A stretch of DNA of 52,402 nucleotides from Glaciecola sp. UBA2563. Its GTDB lineage: Bacteria > Pseudomonadota > Gammaproteobacteria > Enterobacterales > Alteromonadaceae. The notes below the pieces were generated by a model. The model did not search any database. It was not told where the DNA came from and was given only the letters and a program-made list of their open reading frames with translations. Below are positions 24,999 to 34,240 of this stretch, piece by piece. The stretch lies in contig DDLV01000100.1 in assembly GCA_002340325.1 (NCBI GenBank), forward strand, positions 1 to 52,402, in the 5' to 3' direction. The translations under genes were made by a program, and so were the position numbers. Position 1 is the first letter of the stretch; every line of letters starts with the position of its first letter.

Positions 24999-26540
24999 CT
25001 AATTTCGCCCGAGTTCTTCATGCGACGTTACCCAGTCCAGCGAGGAAATCGCACAAGCAAGCGATATTTCTCCTGCAAGCGCTACCGATGTAACGATTTC
25101 TGCAAATTTCATAACGCCTCCAGGGCCATAACAACCGAGCATTTCCAGACATTCGCGTTGTGTCCCTAGCCCTGTACCACCTCCACAAGTGGCGACAATG
25201 AGTGAAGGTAACGTTAGCGACAAATACAAGTCTCCTTGCGCTGTGACTTCTGCATATAAAATGCCTGCTGATGACTCTGAAACATTCGCCACATCTTGTC
25301 CGCAGGCAATAAACATAGCGGTTATACCGTTGGCTGCGTGTAAGCCATTGTTATTTACACCAGACAGAAACGATCCTACAGTCGCCACACGCTGATGCGT
25401 GGCGATTTGCTCCGGCTCTACGCGCATGACGTCGATTAAATGCTGACGTTTTATTGTTGCTTCAGCCACTACGCGTTTACCTCGCGTATTCAGTATATTA
25501 ATGAAGGACGATTTTTTATCGGTCGCCATATTGGCTTCAAGAAAAAAGTTTTTGACACCCGAGTAGTTTTCCAAAATCCACGCACAGGCAAAATGGGTTG
25601 CTCTGCCGACCATGTTCTGGCCTCCAGCATCTCCTGTCGTGTAGTTAAAACGAAGAAAAGCAAATTTGTTCGCATTGTAAACTTCGATATTGCGTAATTT
25701 GGCAAATGCATCAGTTTTCTGCGACACCTGCCTTATTTTTTCAATGTTGTTTTTTACCCAATGCCCAAAATCTCTGGCATGCCTTGCATCTTCAAAGACA
25801 AAAACGGGTGCCCGCTGCATTGCATCATTTAAAATAGTGGCTTTTATACCACCGGACATATTGAGTAATTTCATACCTCGATTATAGGAAGCGACGAGTG
25901 TCCCTTCAGTCGTCGCTAGTGGCACGAGAAATTCGCCTTCAGCATGCTCTCCATGGACATGGATGGGCCCTGCTAAACCGACGGGCACTTGTGCCATACC
26001 GCAGAAGTGCTCGATATTACCGGGTAAGGACGTTAGGTCGGCATTTTCATCAAATAGCTTTTGGGGCGAAACGCCACACATTTCTGATATGTACTTTCTT
26101 CTTTTTTCAATGATCTCTGGGTGAAAGTCATTTTGACGATTGCGCGGTATTTCATTCGGGGCGTTGTCTTGTGATTTAATTGTATCCTGTAACACCAATT
26201 CTATTTGGCCAAATGGTTTTACCATTATAGATACTGAAAAATCCAAAATGTCCGTATCTTCATTTAGTTGTTCATTGATATACAAGGTCAATACGGCGCC
26301 AAGCGGGAATTCAACCCCTTCTGTTTTACCTTCACAATCTATGGATATGGCTTTATCTTCATTGAACACTAATCGTATGTTGGAAAAATCAATTTGTTTT
26401 CCATTAATACTCAGTCCAACAAGTTGTATAAATTTCGCGCTATTGATGCGATTCTTTAGGGAGAATAAAAATCCACTTTCCGTTTTTTTTAAGCTTCCTC
26501 TTGTATAAAGTTGTTTCAACATGGCTTGTGGAATTTTCAT
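24999..26540 (-). CDS. Hydroxymethylglutaryl-CoA reductase, class I-like, with N-terminal extension
   Basis: The enzyme reduces HMG-CoA to mevalonate with NAD(P)H, or acts in reverse. From ATG 26540 it has 513 residues. The first 125 form a beta-rich domain I cannot name; the reductase follows. The catalytic set is complete: Glu212 in LATTEGTLVASYNRG, Lys342 in ATDKKSSFIN, Asp416 in IACGQDVAN and His507 in WVTSHEELGRN. The cofactor loop reads TTGDAGGQNMV where animal enzymes have GDAMGMNM. I chose 26540 because GGAGAG lies seven bases upstream and the alternative ATG at 26573 falls within the likely -10. No other mevalonate gene is nearby. It is divergent from a wax-ester synthase. Confidence 0.92.
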   Translation of the reverse strand: MKIPQAMLKQLYTRGSLKKTESGFLFSLKNRINSAKFIQLVGLSINGKQIDFSNIRLVFNEDKAISIDCEGKTEGVEFPLGAVLTLYINEQLNEDTDILDFSVSIMVKPFGQIELVLQDTIKSQDNAPNEIPRNRQNDFHPEIIEKRRKYISEMCGVSPQKLFDENADLTSLPGNIEHFCGMAQVPVGLAGPIHVHGEHAEGEFLVPLATTEGTLVASYNRGMKLLNMSGGIKATILNDAMQRAPVFVFEDARHARDFGHWVKNNIEKIRQVSQKTDAFAKLRNIEVYNANKFAFLRFNYTTGDAGGQNMVGRATHFACAWILENYSGVKNFFLEANMATDKKSSFINILNTRGKRVVAEATIKRQHLIDVMRVEPEQIATHQRVATVGSFLSGVNNNGLHAANGITAMFIACGQDVANVSESSAGILYAEVTAQGDLYLSLTLPSLIVATCGGGTGLGTQRECLEMLGCYGPGGVMKFAEIVTSVALAGEISLACAISSLDWVTSHEELGRN

Positions 26541-26571
26541 GGCAGGCTCTCCGGCAATAGCTGTTGAACTC

Positions 26572-26612
26572 ATTATCTAAAAATACTCATAGTAAATGTT
26601 GATAATGATCAA
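26572..26612 (-). promoter_or_regulatory. FNR-type class II promoter of HMG-CoA reductase
   Basis: On the minus strand TTGATCATTATCAA (26599-26612) fits the FNR/Anr consensus TTGAT-N4-ATCAA without mismatch. GATAAT (26572-26577) matches five of six -10 positions. A transcript start near 26565 would place the box centre at about -41, the class II activation position, and leave a leader of about 25 bases before ATG 26540. Confidence 0.65.
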
Positions 26613-26647
26613 TAAAAAAATGCCTATTTGCTACAAGCTAATAACAA

Positions 26648-26663
26648 TGTGATTTCAATCAAA
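26648..26663. promoter_or_regulatory. CRP-like site before the acyltransferase gene
   Basis: TGTGATTTCAATCAAA matches the left half of the CRP consensus fully and four of five bases of the right half. A TATCCT at 26686-26691 would place it near -42 for the plus-strand gene. The evidence is weak and rests on pattern only. Confidence 0.3.
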
Positions 26664-26766
26664 TATGCACCCTATTCTTACCCGCTATCCTGCTGGTAAC
26701 GGTCTAATCAGAGTGCAAAAGATTATTTAAAGAATCTGCAAGCACTTTTTAACGAGTCTAAAAGTA

Positions 26767-28176
26767 ATGGCCAGCAAATTAAACACGCTTGATTATGCAT
26801 TTTTAACCCTTGAAAAACCCACGACTCCAATCAATGTTGCAAGTCTCACCATTATGGAGATCCCAGATGATCATAAGGGCAATTACATAAGGGATTTGCT
26901 AAAGGGTTTATTGCGTCAACCCGCCACTGGACTCTTTAGCCAAAAACTGAATTATCCATTCACCGGCTCCCTTCCAACATCAATACCATCATGGATTGAT
27001 GATGATAATTTTGATATTAATTATCACGTCAGACATGTAGCATTGCCGGCACCGGGTTCAATGGACGATTTACTGTGTCTTACCTCACGATTGCATGGGA
27101 GGCCCCTAGAACGCACCAGACCACTCTGGGAGTTTTACTTGATAGAAGGCGTGGAAAACAATCGTTTTGCTATATACTTAAAAATGCACCATGCAGCGAT
27201 AGATGGCATGGGCGGTGTTGAGCTAATGAAGCGCTGGTTCAGTGACACGCCAACAGACGAAGTAAAAGCGCCTTGGGCGTGCATGCCAACACCCGCAGAA
27301 AATAAAAAGCACTTGTCCGACTATCTGTTCACATCGACCACAAAGCTGTTTTCTCAAATGGTCAGTAACACAATGATGGTACAAGACTTGTCAAAAATGC
27401 TCTTTGGCCAGTATTTAAAAACGATCGGTTTGGACAATAGCCATTCTCCTGTGCCCTTTACATCACCTCGGTCGATATTAAATGTCCCCATTAACAGCAC
27501 GAGAAGATTTGCCGTGAAATCATTGCCGCTGTCTGATATCAATTCCTTGTGCGCACCCACAGATGCAACCATTAATGATATTTTGCTTTTTTTATGCTCA
27601 TCCGCAATCCGTAAATACCTGCTGGAAAAAGACAGTCTACCGCACCGTTCTCTCACTGCTTCAGTGCCGGTTGCCGTAAGTAAGAAGAAATCTCATAAGT
27701 CATCACACAACGGTAATCAGCTCACCTATGTCATAGCAGATTTGGCAACCGACGAATTAGAGCCGTTGAAACGCATTGAAAGGATTGTTGACTCCACAAA
27801 AGATGCAAAACGCGAACTCGTTGGCATTTCATCGGCTGCTACAACTAGCTTTGCTTTTCTTGCGCAGGGGCTAGTTGCAATAGTCAATCAGTTACGAATG
27901 TCAAAGCTAATGCCACCGGCTGCAAACCTGGTTATTTCAAATGTCCCTGGACCTAAAAACACATTGTATTTTGGCAACGCAAAAGTAAGTACCTCGTATC
28001 CCTTATCGGTACTCATTGATGGTCAAGCGCTTAACATCACCGTAATAAGCTATCAGGATACAATTAGTTTCGGTTTACTTGCCTGTCAGGATACTATTCC
28101 AGACTTGGAGGTGATCGCTGATAATATTGAATCATCTTTTGACGATCTAAAAGCAGTTTTAAATCAAGGGAACTGA
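26767..28176 (+). CDS. Wax ester synthase / diacylglycerol acyltransferase-like protein (WS/DGAT)
   Basis: This 469-residue protein of the bacterial WS/DGAT family joins acyl-CoA to a long-chain alcohol or diacylglycerol at the membrane or lipid-body surface. The catalytic HHxxxDG motif is intact as HHAAIDG (141-147), within LKMHHAAIDGMGGVELM. Later family marks are TINDILLFLCSSAIRKYL, a SPRSILN segment and LVISNVPGPKN near residue 390. N-terminal LDYAFLTLEKPTTPINVASL is typical. It is divergent from HMG-CoA reductase across about 226 bases that hold the FNR and CRP-like sites. No fatty acyl reductase is in the window, so the acceptor alcohol is not shown. Confidence 0.92.
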   Translation: MASKLNTLDYAFLTLEKPTTPINVASLTIMEIPDDHKGNYIRDLLKGLLRQPATGLFSQKLNYPFTGSLPTSIPSWIDDDNFDINYHVRHVALPAPGSMDDLLCLTSRLHGRPLERTRPLWEFYLIEGVENNRFAIYLKMHHAAIDGMGGVELMKRWFSDTPTDEVKAPWACMPTPAENKKHLSDYLFTSTTKLFSQMVSNTMMVQDLSKMLFGQYLKTIGLDNSHSPVPFTSPRSILNVPINSTRRFAVKSLPLSDINSLCAPTDATINDILLFLCSSAIRKYLLEKDSLPHRSLTASVPVAVSKKKSHKSSHNGNQLTYVIADLATDELEPLKRIERIVDSTKDAKRELVGISSAATTSFAFLAQGLVAIVNQLRMSKLMPPAANLVISNVPGPKNTLYFGNAKVSTSYPLSVLIDGQALNITVISYQDTISFGLLACQDTIPDLEVIADNIESSFDDLKAVLNQGN

Positions 28177-28685
28177 AGACATCTATTCCGATAATCGTTC
28201 TATCACAAAAAGCTGTGAGGATACTCCACACTCACCCCGCAACTGTTGCTGCCATAAAAATAATTTACAAAATCGTAATAATAAATATACATTCGCCTGA
28301 AGAAACATTAGACTTACGCACTACTTGTACGACCAGTTAAAAAACCCACAAATAAATCGAATAGAACCTGAAAAATGATGACATTTGGTGCATATCAAAA
28401 GAATGTCTTTCCAAGTTGCCATTCACGTTTTCTTGTGAATTTATTGTAAATCTACAACCAAGTTGAAAAGATCTACGGTGTGATTTTTACATGTCAATTT
28501 ACAATCAATGGTCTATATTTATTTTAACGGTGATTAAAAAAATACAAAAACATTAATGACATAAGAGAGTATTGAGTAGCGATAATTTGCTCTGCAGGTT
28601 ATCGCTTATTCAATGGGGATTCACTTGTAAAATCTGTAACATATTTTTTACTTTACAACTTTTTCAAAGGAGCGCTGGAGCATTT
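28177..28685. promoter_or_regulatory. Upstream region of the lipase cluster with repeated TTGTAAA-type motifs
   Basis: This 509-base region is very AT-rich and has no supported gene. It contains a perfect inverted repeat TTGTA-N4-TACAA (28444-28457) and relatives at 28264-28278 (TTTACAAAATCGTAA) and 28625-28639 (TTGTAAAATCTGTAA), the last about 50 bases before the lipase start. They may be operators. No convincing sigma-70 pair was found. Confidence 0.35.
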
Positions 28686-30881
28686 ATGCAAAAATCCAAG
28701 TTTCTGTTTTCTACTCTGACTGCTGCATGCCTTACGCTTGGACTTACTGGCTGTGGTGGTGATGACAACGACACCATATCGTTACCTGAAGTACCACAAA
28801 GAATGGTAGCTGTTTATGCTCCTTCATCAGGTTCTTTACCTGTACCGAATGATATTTTGTTCCTGGGCTCTGAAGATTTAACAATCAACATCCCAGTGGC
28901 CGACCCAACAAATTTCTCAGACCCGCAGGTTGCAATAAACGCGCTGGACGGCTGGTCTGCAATTACACCCTTCTCAATCGAGTTCAGTGATTTAGGCGCC
29001 GGGTTAACACTATCGGCTGATTCCGTTGTTGGTGGTGCTGGTGTGCATATTTTTCAGGTCAATATTGCGCGGCCAGAAGTCGCGCCTGGCATTGTTGCAC
29101 CGACTGGGCCTGTGACCAGTGTTATTCGAGAACTCACGCCTAATCAGGAGTATGCAGTTCAAGTCACCGGAGGCGACTCTATTGCAATTATCCCATTAGC
29201 GCCGTTACAGGCATCAGGTGCTTACATGGTAGTGCTTACGGATGCATTGCAAGACAACGCCGGAAATTCAATAAGCGGTGATTCTCAATACATCATTTCA
29301 AAATCTCAGACAGAGATATCACCCACATCTTCTGTCGCCGGATTAGAGCCTGTTAGACAATTGGTAAATGCGATGGAAAGTGCGGCGGATAATGCGGGTA
29401 TCCCACGTGAAAGCATTATTCTGAGCTACCAGTTTGTAGTTCAATCCGTAGGGTTTGCCACGCAAACCGCAAAAGCTGTCTATATAGACGGGCCTATCGC
29501 ACAAGGTGCGACTCCGTTAACCAGTTTTAGCAGTCTGATGACGGACACAACGCCATTCACAGGAGTAGGTGCAGCAAACCTTTACAAAGGCTCTATAGCA
29601 CTTGCTTATTTATTAGGTTCGCCATCGATGGAGAATCCTACTGCACCATTAAACACGCCATGGCGTGCGGTCGAACAATTACCCTTAGGACCTGATGGTG
29701 CGTTGGTACCGAACCCATTTGGTGAGAACTTATCCTACGCAAATTCATTGCCTCGGCTTAATAGTCAAGAACTGGCGCCGTTATTGGTTTCAATGCCAAA
29801 ACCCGAGCTATGTCCAAAACCAGAAACTGGCTATCCAGTGACTATCTTTCAACACGGCATCACTTCAGACAGAACAAGCGCGTTAGGATTGATGGATTCC
29901 CAAGCGGCACCTGGTAGTTGTCGCGTCGTCATTTCAATGGACCAGCCGCTTCATGGCATCACTGCAGACAACCCAGTACATCTAGGATTGCAAGCAGCTT
30001 CCGGGGGTGTGCTAGGTATTTTCGAGGGTTTTACACCAGGTGGACTCAGAGAGCGCACTATGGGCGTAGATTTTCAAAACAACGCAACTAGTTTGCCTGG
30101 ACCCGATGGGATCCCAGATGCATCTGGGGCGCATACTATAAATCTGGCAAACCTTCTGGTTGCTCGAGACAACTTGCGTCAGGCTGCTTTTGATTTGTTA
30201 CAGTTGGAAAAAGCGATACCGTTTATGGACATTGATGGAGGAGGTCCTGATTTAGATGCCACCAACGTCACCTTTGTTGGGCATTCTTTGGGCGGTATCG
30301 TAGGGTCTAACTACGTCGCCTATTCTGACTTACTTCAATCTGCAGCGTTAGTTAATCCAGGCACGGGGATTGTAGGCCTGTTAGATGCGTCACTTGCATT
30401 TGGTGATACTATTCGCGGCGGTGTCGCAGCAGCCGCTGGACTGACGCCTGCAGACCCTGAGTTTCCAGCAACTTACGCTGCTTTCCAGTTCGCAGCACAA
30501 ACTGTCATCGATAAAGCAGACCCCGCTAACACGGCAGCAATTGCCCTTATAAATGACATACCAACTCTTTTGATGCAGAACCTTAATGACCCCGTCGTCC
30601 CGAACAGTGCACCACTGGCACCGCTATCTGGAACCGAGCCAATGGGACGGGTACTCGGTTTGACAGTAACGCCAAATGACGCACCCGGACAAGTCGTTGG
30701 CAGTCGCCTCTTTTCCAAGCTGAACTCTGGAGGGCATGCAACCCTGCTAACCCCGGCAGGACCAATGGGTGCAGCCGACTTCTTAACGGTAACAACCGAA
30801 ATGCAAACTCAAATAGCGACCTTTTTTGAAGCACAAGGTGCCGCAATTGTTGTAACAGACCCGGGGTTACTTGATGACTAG
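28686..30881 (+). CDS. Pla-1/cef family (VolA-like) lipoprotein lipase
   Basis: From ATG 28686 this is a 731-residue lipoprotein. The signal ends in lipobox LTGC, with lipidated Cys23 followed by GGDDND, an acidic stretch compatible with outer-membrane or surface placement. The C-terminal half is an alpha/beta hydrolase: FQHGITSDRT oxyanion region, nucleophile Ser534 in TFVGHSLGGIVG and a late His in NSGGHATLL. The family includes V. cholerae VolA, a surface lysophospholipase. The start is chosen because GGAGCGCTGGAG precedes it and the signal peptide begins there; the frame is open 38 codons further upstream. It overlaps the next frame, suggesting an operon with DUF1302 and DUF1329. Confidence 0.87.
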   Translation: MQKSKFLFSTLTAACLTLGLTGCGGDDNDTISLPEVPQRMVAVYAPSSGSLPVPNDILFLGSEDLTINIPVADPTNFSDPQVAINALDGWSAITPFSIEFSDLGAGLTLSADSVVGGAGVHIFQVNIARPEVAPGIVAPTGPVTSVIRELTPNQEYAVQVTGGDSIAIIPLAPLQASGAYMVVLTDALQDNAGNSISGDSQYIISKSQTEISPTSSVAGLEPVRQLVNAMESAADNAGIPRESIILSYQFVVQSVGFATQTAKAVYIDGPIAQGATPLTSFSSLMTDTTPFTGVGAANLYKGSIALAYLLGSPSMENPTAPLNTPWRAVEQLPLGPDGALVPNPFGENLSYANSLPRLNSQELAPLLVSMPKPELCPKPETGYPVTIFQHGITSDRTSALGLMDSQAAPGSCRVVISMDQPLHGITADNPVHLGLQAASGGVLGIFEGFTPGGLRERTMGVDFQNNATSLPGPDGIPDASGAHTINLANLLVARDNLRQAAFDLLQLEKAIPFMDIDGGGPDLDATNVTFVGHSLGGIVGSNYVAYSDLLQSAALVNPGTGIVGLLDASLAFGDTIRGGVAAAAGLTPADPEFPATYAAFQFAAQTVIDKADPANTAAIALINDIPTLLMQNLNDPVVPNSAPLAPLSGTEPMGRVLGLTVTPNDAPGQVVGSRLFSKLNSGGHATLLTPAGPMGAADFLTVTTEMQTQIATFFEAQGAAIVVTDPGLLDD

Positions 30882-30921
30882 TTTAATCAATACCAATTTA
30901 TTTCGAGATACGGAATTGCAA

Positions 30922-32817
30922 ATGAAGACAAAAACAGTGCAAAAATCCTACCTCGCTGCCGCCGTGGCAACCCTATTATTTTCAGGTACAGGCAACGCAG
31001 CGGAGTTCTACTTTGGAGAAGACGAGAATATCGTACTTCAAATAACTTCCAAACTCAGTGTTGGTGCAAGTTGGCGGTTAGAAGATGCTGACCCCGCACT
31101 CATCTCAGCTATTAATGGTGGTACCGGCGTCAGCAATACGTCTGATGATGGCAACCTAAACTTTGAAAAAGACAAGACCTTCTCAAAGACCATCAAAGGC
31201 CTACACGATATTAATTTAAGCAAAGACAATATTGGTGCCTTTTTACGATTTAGATACTGGTATGACAAAGAACTCAAGGATGAGATACGCCCACACGGCC
31301 ACGTCAATAACTCATATACAGTAAATGCACCTTTAAATGATGATGGATTCTCAGATTTTGGGAAATTCTCAGGCATTGAGGTATTGGATGCCTACGTTTA
31401 TGGCCTCTTTGACTGGGGTGACATTCCGGTGGATATTCGCATCGGTCGTCAAGTGATCAGCTGGGGAGAAAGCACCTTTATTCAGGGCGGGATAAACTCT
31501 ACCAACCCATTTGACGTCAGCGCACTGAGGCGACCGGGCGCAGAGCTTAAAGAAGGTTTGCTACCGGTGGGAATGGCTTATATAAACGCCGGTGTTACTG
31601 AGAACCTCAGCATTGAAGCCTATTACCAGTTTGAATGGGAAAAAACGCAGGTTGATGGTTGTGGTACCTTTTTCTCGACATCAGATTTTGTCGCTGATGG
31701 ATGTAACGCCGTAGTCGTTGGATCTGGATTCTTTTTAAATGATTTTGAAGGGTTACAATTTGGTTTTGCACCCGTTCGAAGTCCCGATGTTGAACCCGAT
31801 GATGGTGGTCAATATGGTTTAGCGTTCCGTTATTATTCACCAGAGTTAAATGATACAGAATTTGGATTGTACTACCTAAACTTCCACTCCAGGCTGCCAT
31901 TAATTAGTGGCAGAGGTACCAGATGGACAGAGTTTGCACCTATCCCTTTCTTGCCATGGGTTAATGCCGCGCAAGCGTTTGAAAGTTTCCAGGCGGATCC
32001 AGATCCGGTTAACAATTCACTAGGAGCATTGTTAACACAGCTAGGGATTGGCAATAACCGAGCGGCAGTAGATGAGTTTAATCCGAATTACTTTATAGAA
32101 TTCCCAGAAGACTTAAAACTCTACGGTGCAAGTTTCGCAACAAATGTTGGCGGAATTGCGCTGTCTGGTGAAATTTCGTACAAGCCTGACACACCAATAC
32201 AAGTAAACGGCAACCACCTCTTGTCTGCCGCCTTGACGCAAAACCCATTATTGCCCTTTAGTCAGCGCGTAATAGACGCTGGGCCGGGTGGGTATATACG
32301 GGGCTGGGACGAATTTGATGTAACTCAGGTACAGATGACCGCACTTTCTTTCTTTGACCAAGTGCTCGGCGCTGCTCGCCTTACGTTTATCACAGAAGCT
32401 GGGCTGGTCATGACTGATGGTATTGAAACAGCGGCGAATACACGTGGAATTTATTACGGTCGTAATACGCTTTTTGGCCTAACACTTCCATTTGCTGATC
32501 TCGATGGCGGTGGACAAGAAGGACATGTCACTGGCACTGCATGGGGTTACCGCATGCGGGCTCAGTTGGATTATCCGAACGCCATTGGCGGCGTTGCGCT
32601 AAAACCTACTATTTCTTGGAACCACGACGTCCATGGATACTCACCTGAACCCGGGCAACAATTTAACGAAGGACAAAAATCATTCGGACTTTCACTGGAA
32701 GCCGTTTATCAAAATAACTACTCGGTCAGTGTTTCATACCGGCAGTTTACAGGCGGCGACTATAGCGTGTTATCTGATAAAGACTTTGTCAGTGTTAGTT
32801 TTGGACTGACTTACTAA
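30922..32817 (+). CDS. DUF1302 family protein, probable outer-membrane beta-barrel
   Basis: From ATG 30922 this is a 631-residue protein with a signal peptide (LAAAVATLLFSGTGNAA, cleavage near 27). The mature protein shows alternating polar-hydrophobic strands throughout, aromatic belts such as LRFRYWYDKEL and DIRIGRQVISWGESTFIQGG, and a C-terminal strand ending in VSFGLTY, a Tyr at the last position as in many outer-membrane barrels. IGRQVISWGESTFI and NPFDVSALRRPGAELKEG are marks I associate with DUF1302. An upstream TTG/ATG (30871/30874) would overlap the lipase stop and add non-signal residues. The function is unknown: a channel or lipid-handling barrel is inferred from fold and context. 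Confidence 0.85.
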   Translation: MKTKTVQKSYLAAAVATLLFSGTGNAAEFYFGEDENIVLQITSKLSVGASWRLEDADPALISAINGGTGVSNTSDDGNLNFEKDKTFSKTIKGLHDINLSKDNIGAFLRFRYWYDKELKDEIRPHGHVNNSYTVNAPLNDDGFSDFGKFSGIEVLDAYVYGLFDWGDIPVDIRIGRQVISWGESTFIQGGINSTNPFDVSALRRPGAELKEGLLPVGMAYINAGVTENLSIEAYYQFEWEKTQVDGCGTFFSTSDFVADGCNAVVVGSGFFLNDFEGLQFGFAPVRSPDVEPDDGGQYGLAFRYYSPELNDTEFGLYYLNFHSRLPLISGRGTRWTEFAPIPFLPWVNAAQAFESFQADPDPVNNSLGALLTQLGIGNNRAAVDEFNPNYFIEFPEDLKLYGASFATNVGGIALSGEISYKPDTPIQVNGNHLLSAALTQNPLLPFSQRVIDAGPGGYIRGWDEFDVTQVQMTALSFFDQVLGAARLTFITEAGLVMTDGIETAANTRGIYYGRNTLFGLTLPFADLDGGGQEGHVTGTAWGYRMRAQLDYPNAIGGVALKPTISWNHDVHGYSPEPGQQFNEGQKSFGLSLEAVYQNNYSVSVSYRQFTGGDYSVLSDKDFVSVSFGLTY

Positions 32818-32834
32818 TTAGGAAGCGTAAATTT

Positions 32835-34196
32835 ATGAAAAGTATTATTTTAACAGCAGGTGCAGTAACGCTATCTTTATTAGCCTTTCCTGCTCTAGCG
32901 AAAGTCTCTGCAGAACAAGCAGAGCAACTTGGCACAACGTTGACGCCGTTAGGTGCGGAACAGGCGGGTAACGCCGCCGGCACAATTCCAGCTTGGACCG
33001 GCGGTTTGACAAGTGAAAACACGCCAGCAAGTGAAGATAGCGGAAGGCCTAAGAATCCTTTTCCAGATGACCAACCGCTATTTGTGATCACCGCGGAAAA
33101 TCTAGACCAATACAGAGATAATCTTAGTCCTGGCCAAATCGCGATGTTTGATAAATACGCCAGTTATAAGATGCCTGTTTATGAGACACGGCGCACAGCT
33201 GCATATTCACAAGAGCTTTATGACATCGTCAAAAAGAATGCGTTAAACGCCGAACTGATTGAAGGCGGGCTAGGTCTGAAAAACTTCGACACTACGATCC
33301 CATTTCCTATCCCAAATAATGCGACTGAAGTTATCTGGAACCACATTACCCGTTTTCGAGGGGGGTCGGGTGAACGCTCAATCACTGCGATTCCTGTGCA
33401 AGCAGACGGCTCATATGTCCCTATCAAAATGAAAGAAAGTCTAGCGTGGCCTGAATTTCTTACCACGGGTCGTGATCCAGATAAGGACGATAATGTACTG
33501 TTTTACTATTTACAAATCATTACCGCGCCAGCGCGTTTAACGGGAACCGCTCTTTTGGTGCATGAAACAATTGACCAAGTAAAAGAGCCTCGACGAGCGT
33601 GGATATACAACTCTGGACAGCGTCGCGTGCGCCGTGCACCGAATGTCGCTTATGACGGCCCGGCAGTCGGTACCGATGGTCTGAGAACTGCAGATAACTT
33701 TGACATGTATAATGGCGCACCTGACCGCTATGATTGGGAGCTCAAAGGTAAGAAAGAGATGTATATCCCTTACAATTCTTACAAACTTATGGACACCAAT
33801 GCCGAATATGAAGATATTGTGCAGCAAGGTCACTTAAACGGAGACTTTCTTCGCTATGAGCTACACCGAGTATGGGTCGTTGAAGCAACGTTGAAAGACG
33901 GTGCACGCCATATTTATGACAAGCGTGTGATGTATATCGACGAAGACACATGGAATGCTGCCGTTATTGATCACTACGATGGTCAAGGGGCGTTGTGGCG
34001 TGTCGCTGAAGCACACTTAATTCAGTTCCACGACATCAATACGCCTTGGATGGTTGCAGAGGCGCTTCATGATCTCAACTCTGGACGATATCTTGTCACC
34101 GGCTTAAGTAATGAAGAGCCACGTTTTCTGCGATGGGATATAGAAGCAAAACGCCGTGATTTCTCTTCCTCTGCACTTCGCCGAGTAGGAAGATAA
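32835..34196 (+). CDS. DUF1329 family periplasmic protein
   Basis: This 453-residue protein has a signal peptide (TAGAVTLSLLAFPALAKV, cleavage after ALA near 22). After it come AEQLGTTLTPLGAEQAGNA, GTIPAWTGGL, IWNHITRFRGG, RRAWIYNSGQRRVRRAPNVAYD and a beta-rich remainder, all as in DUF1329 proteins. That family is thought to share the LolA/LolB-type half-barrel that binds acyl chains, so a role as periplasmic lipid carrier is plausible. It follows the DUF1302 gene by 17 bases, the usual pairing of these families, and ends the plus-strand cluster. Confidence 0.87.
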   Translation: MKSIILTAGAVTLSLLAFPALAKVSAEQAEQLGTTLTPLGAEQAGNAAGTIPAWTGGLTSENTPASEDSGRPKNPFPDDQPLFVITAENLDQYRDNLSPGQIAMFDKYASYKMPVYETRRTAAYSQELYDIVKKNALNAELIEGGLGLKNFDTTIPFPIPNNATEVIWNHITRFRGGSGERSITAIPVQADGSYVPIKMKESLAWPEFLTTGRDPDKDDNVLFYYLQIITAPARLTGTALLVHETIDQVKEPRRAWIYNSGQRRVRRAPNVAYDGPAVGTDGLRTADNFDMYNGAPDRYDWELKGKKEMYIPYNSYKLMDTNAEYEDIVQQGHLNGDFLRYELHRVWVVEATLKDGARHIYDKRVMYIDEDTWNAAVIDHYDGQGALWRVAEAHLIQFHDINTPWMVAEALHDLNSGRYLVTGLSNEEPRFLRWDIEAKRRDFSSSALRRVGR

Positions 34197-34240
34197 GGTT
34201 TGATAGTATGGTAGCTGGAGTTTTTCTAGCTACCTCTCAC

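Noticed and set aside
26541..26573. Upstream ATG (26573) as HMG-CoA reductase start
   Set aside because: It lacks a ribosome site and would lie in the predicted -10 region, whereas ATG 26540 has GGAGAG seven bases upstream.
28572..28685. Upstream extension of the lipase frame
   Set aside because: The signal peptide and lipobox begin at 28686 with a good ribosome site. The extension would hide them.
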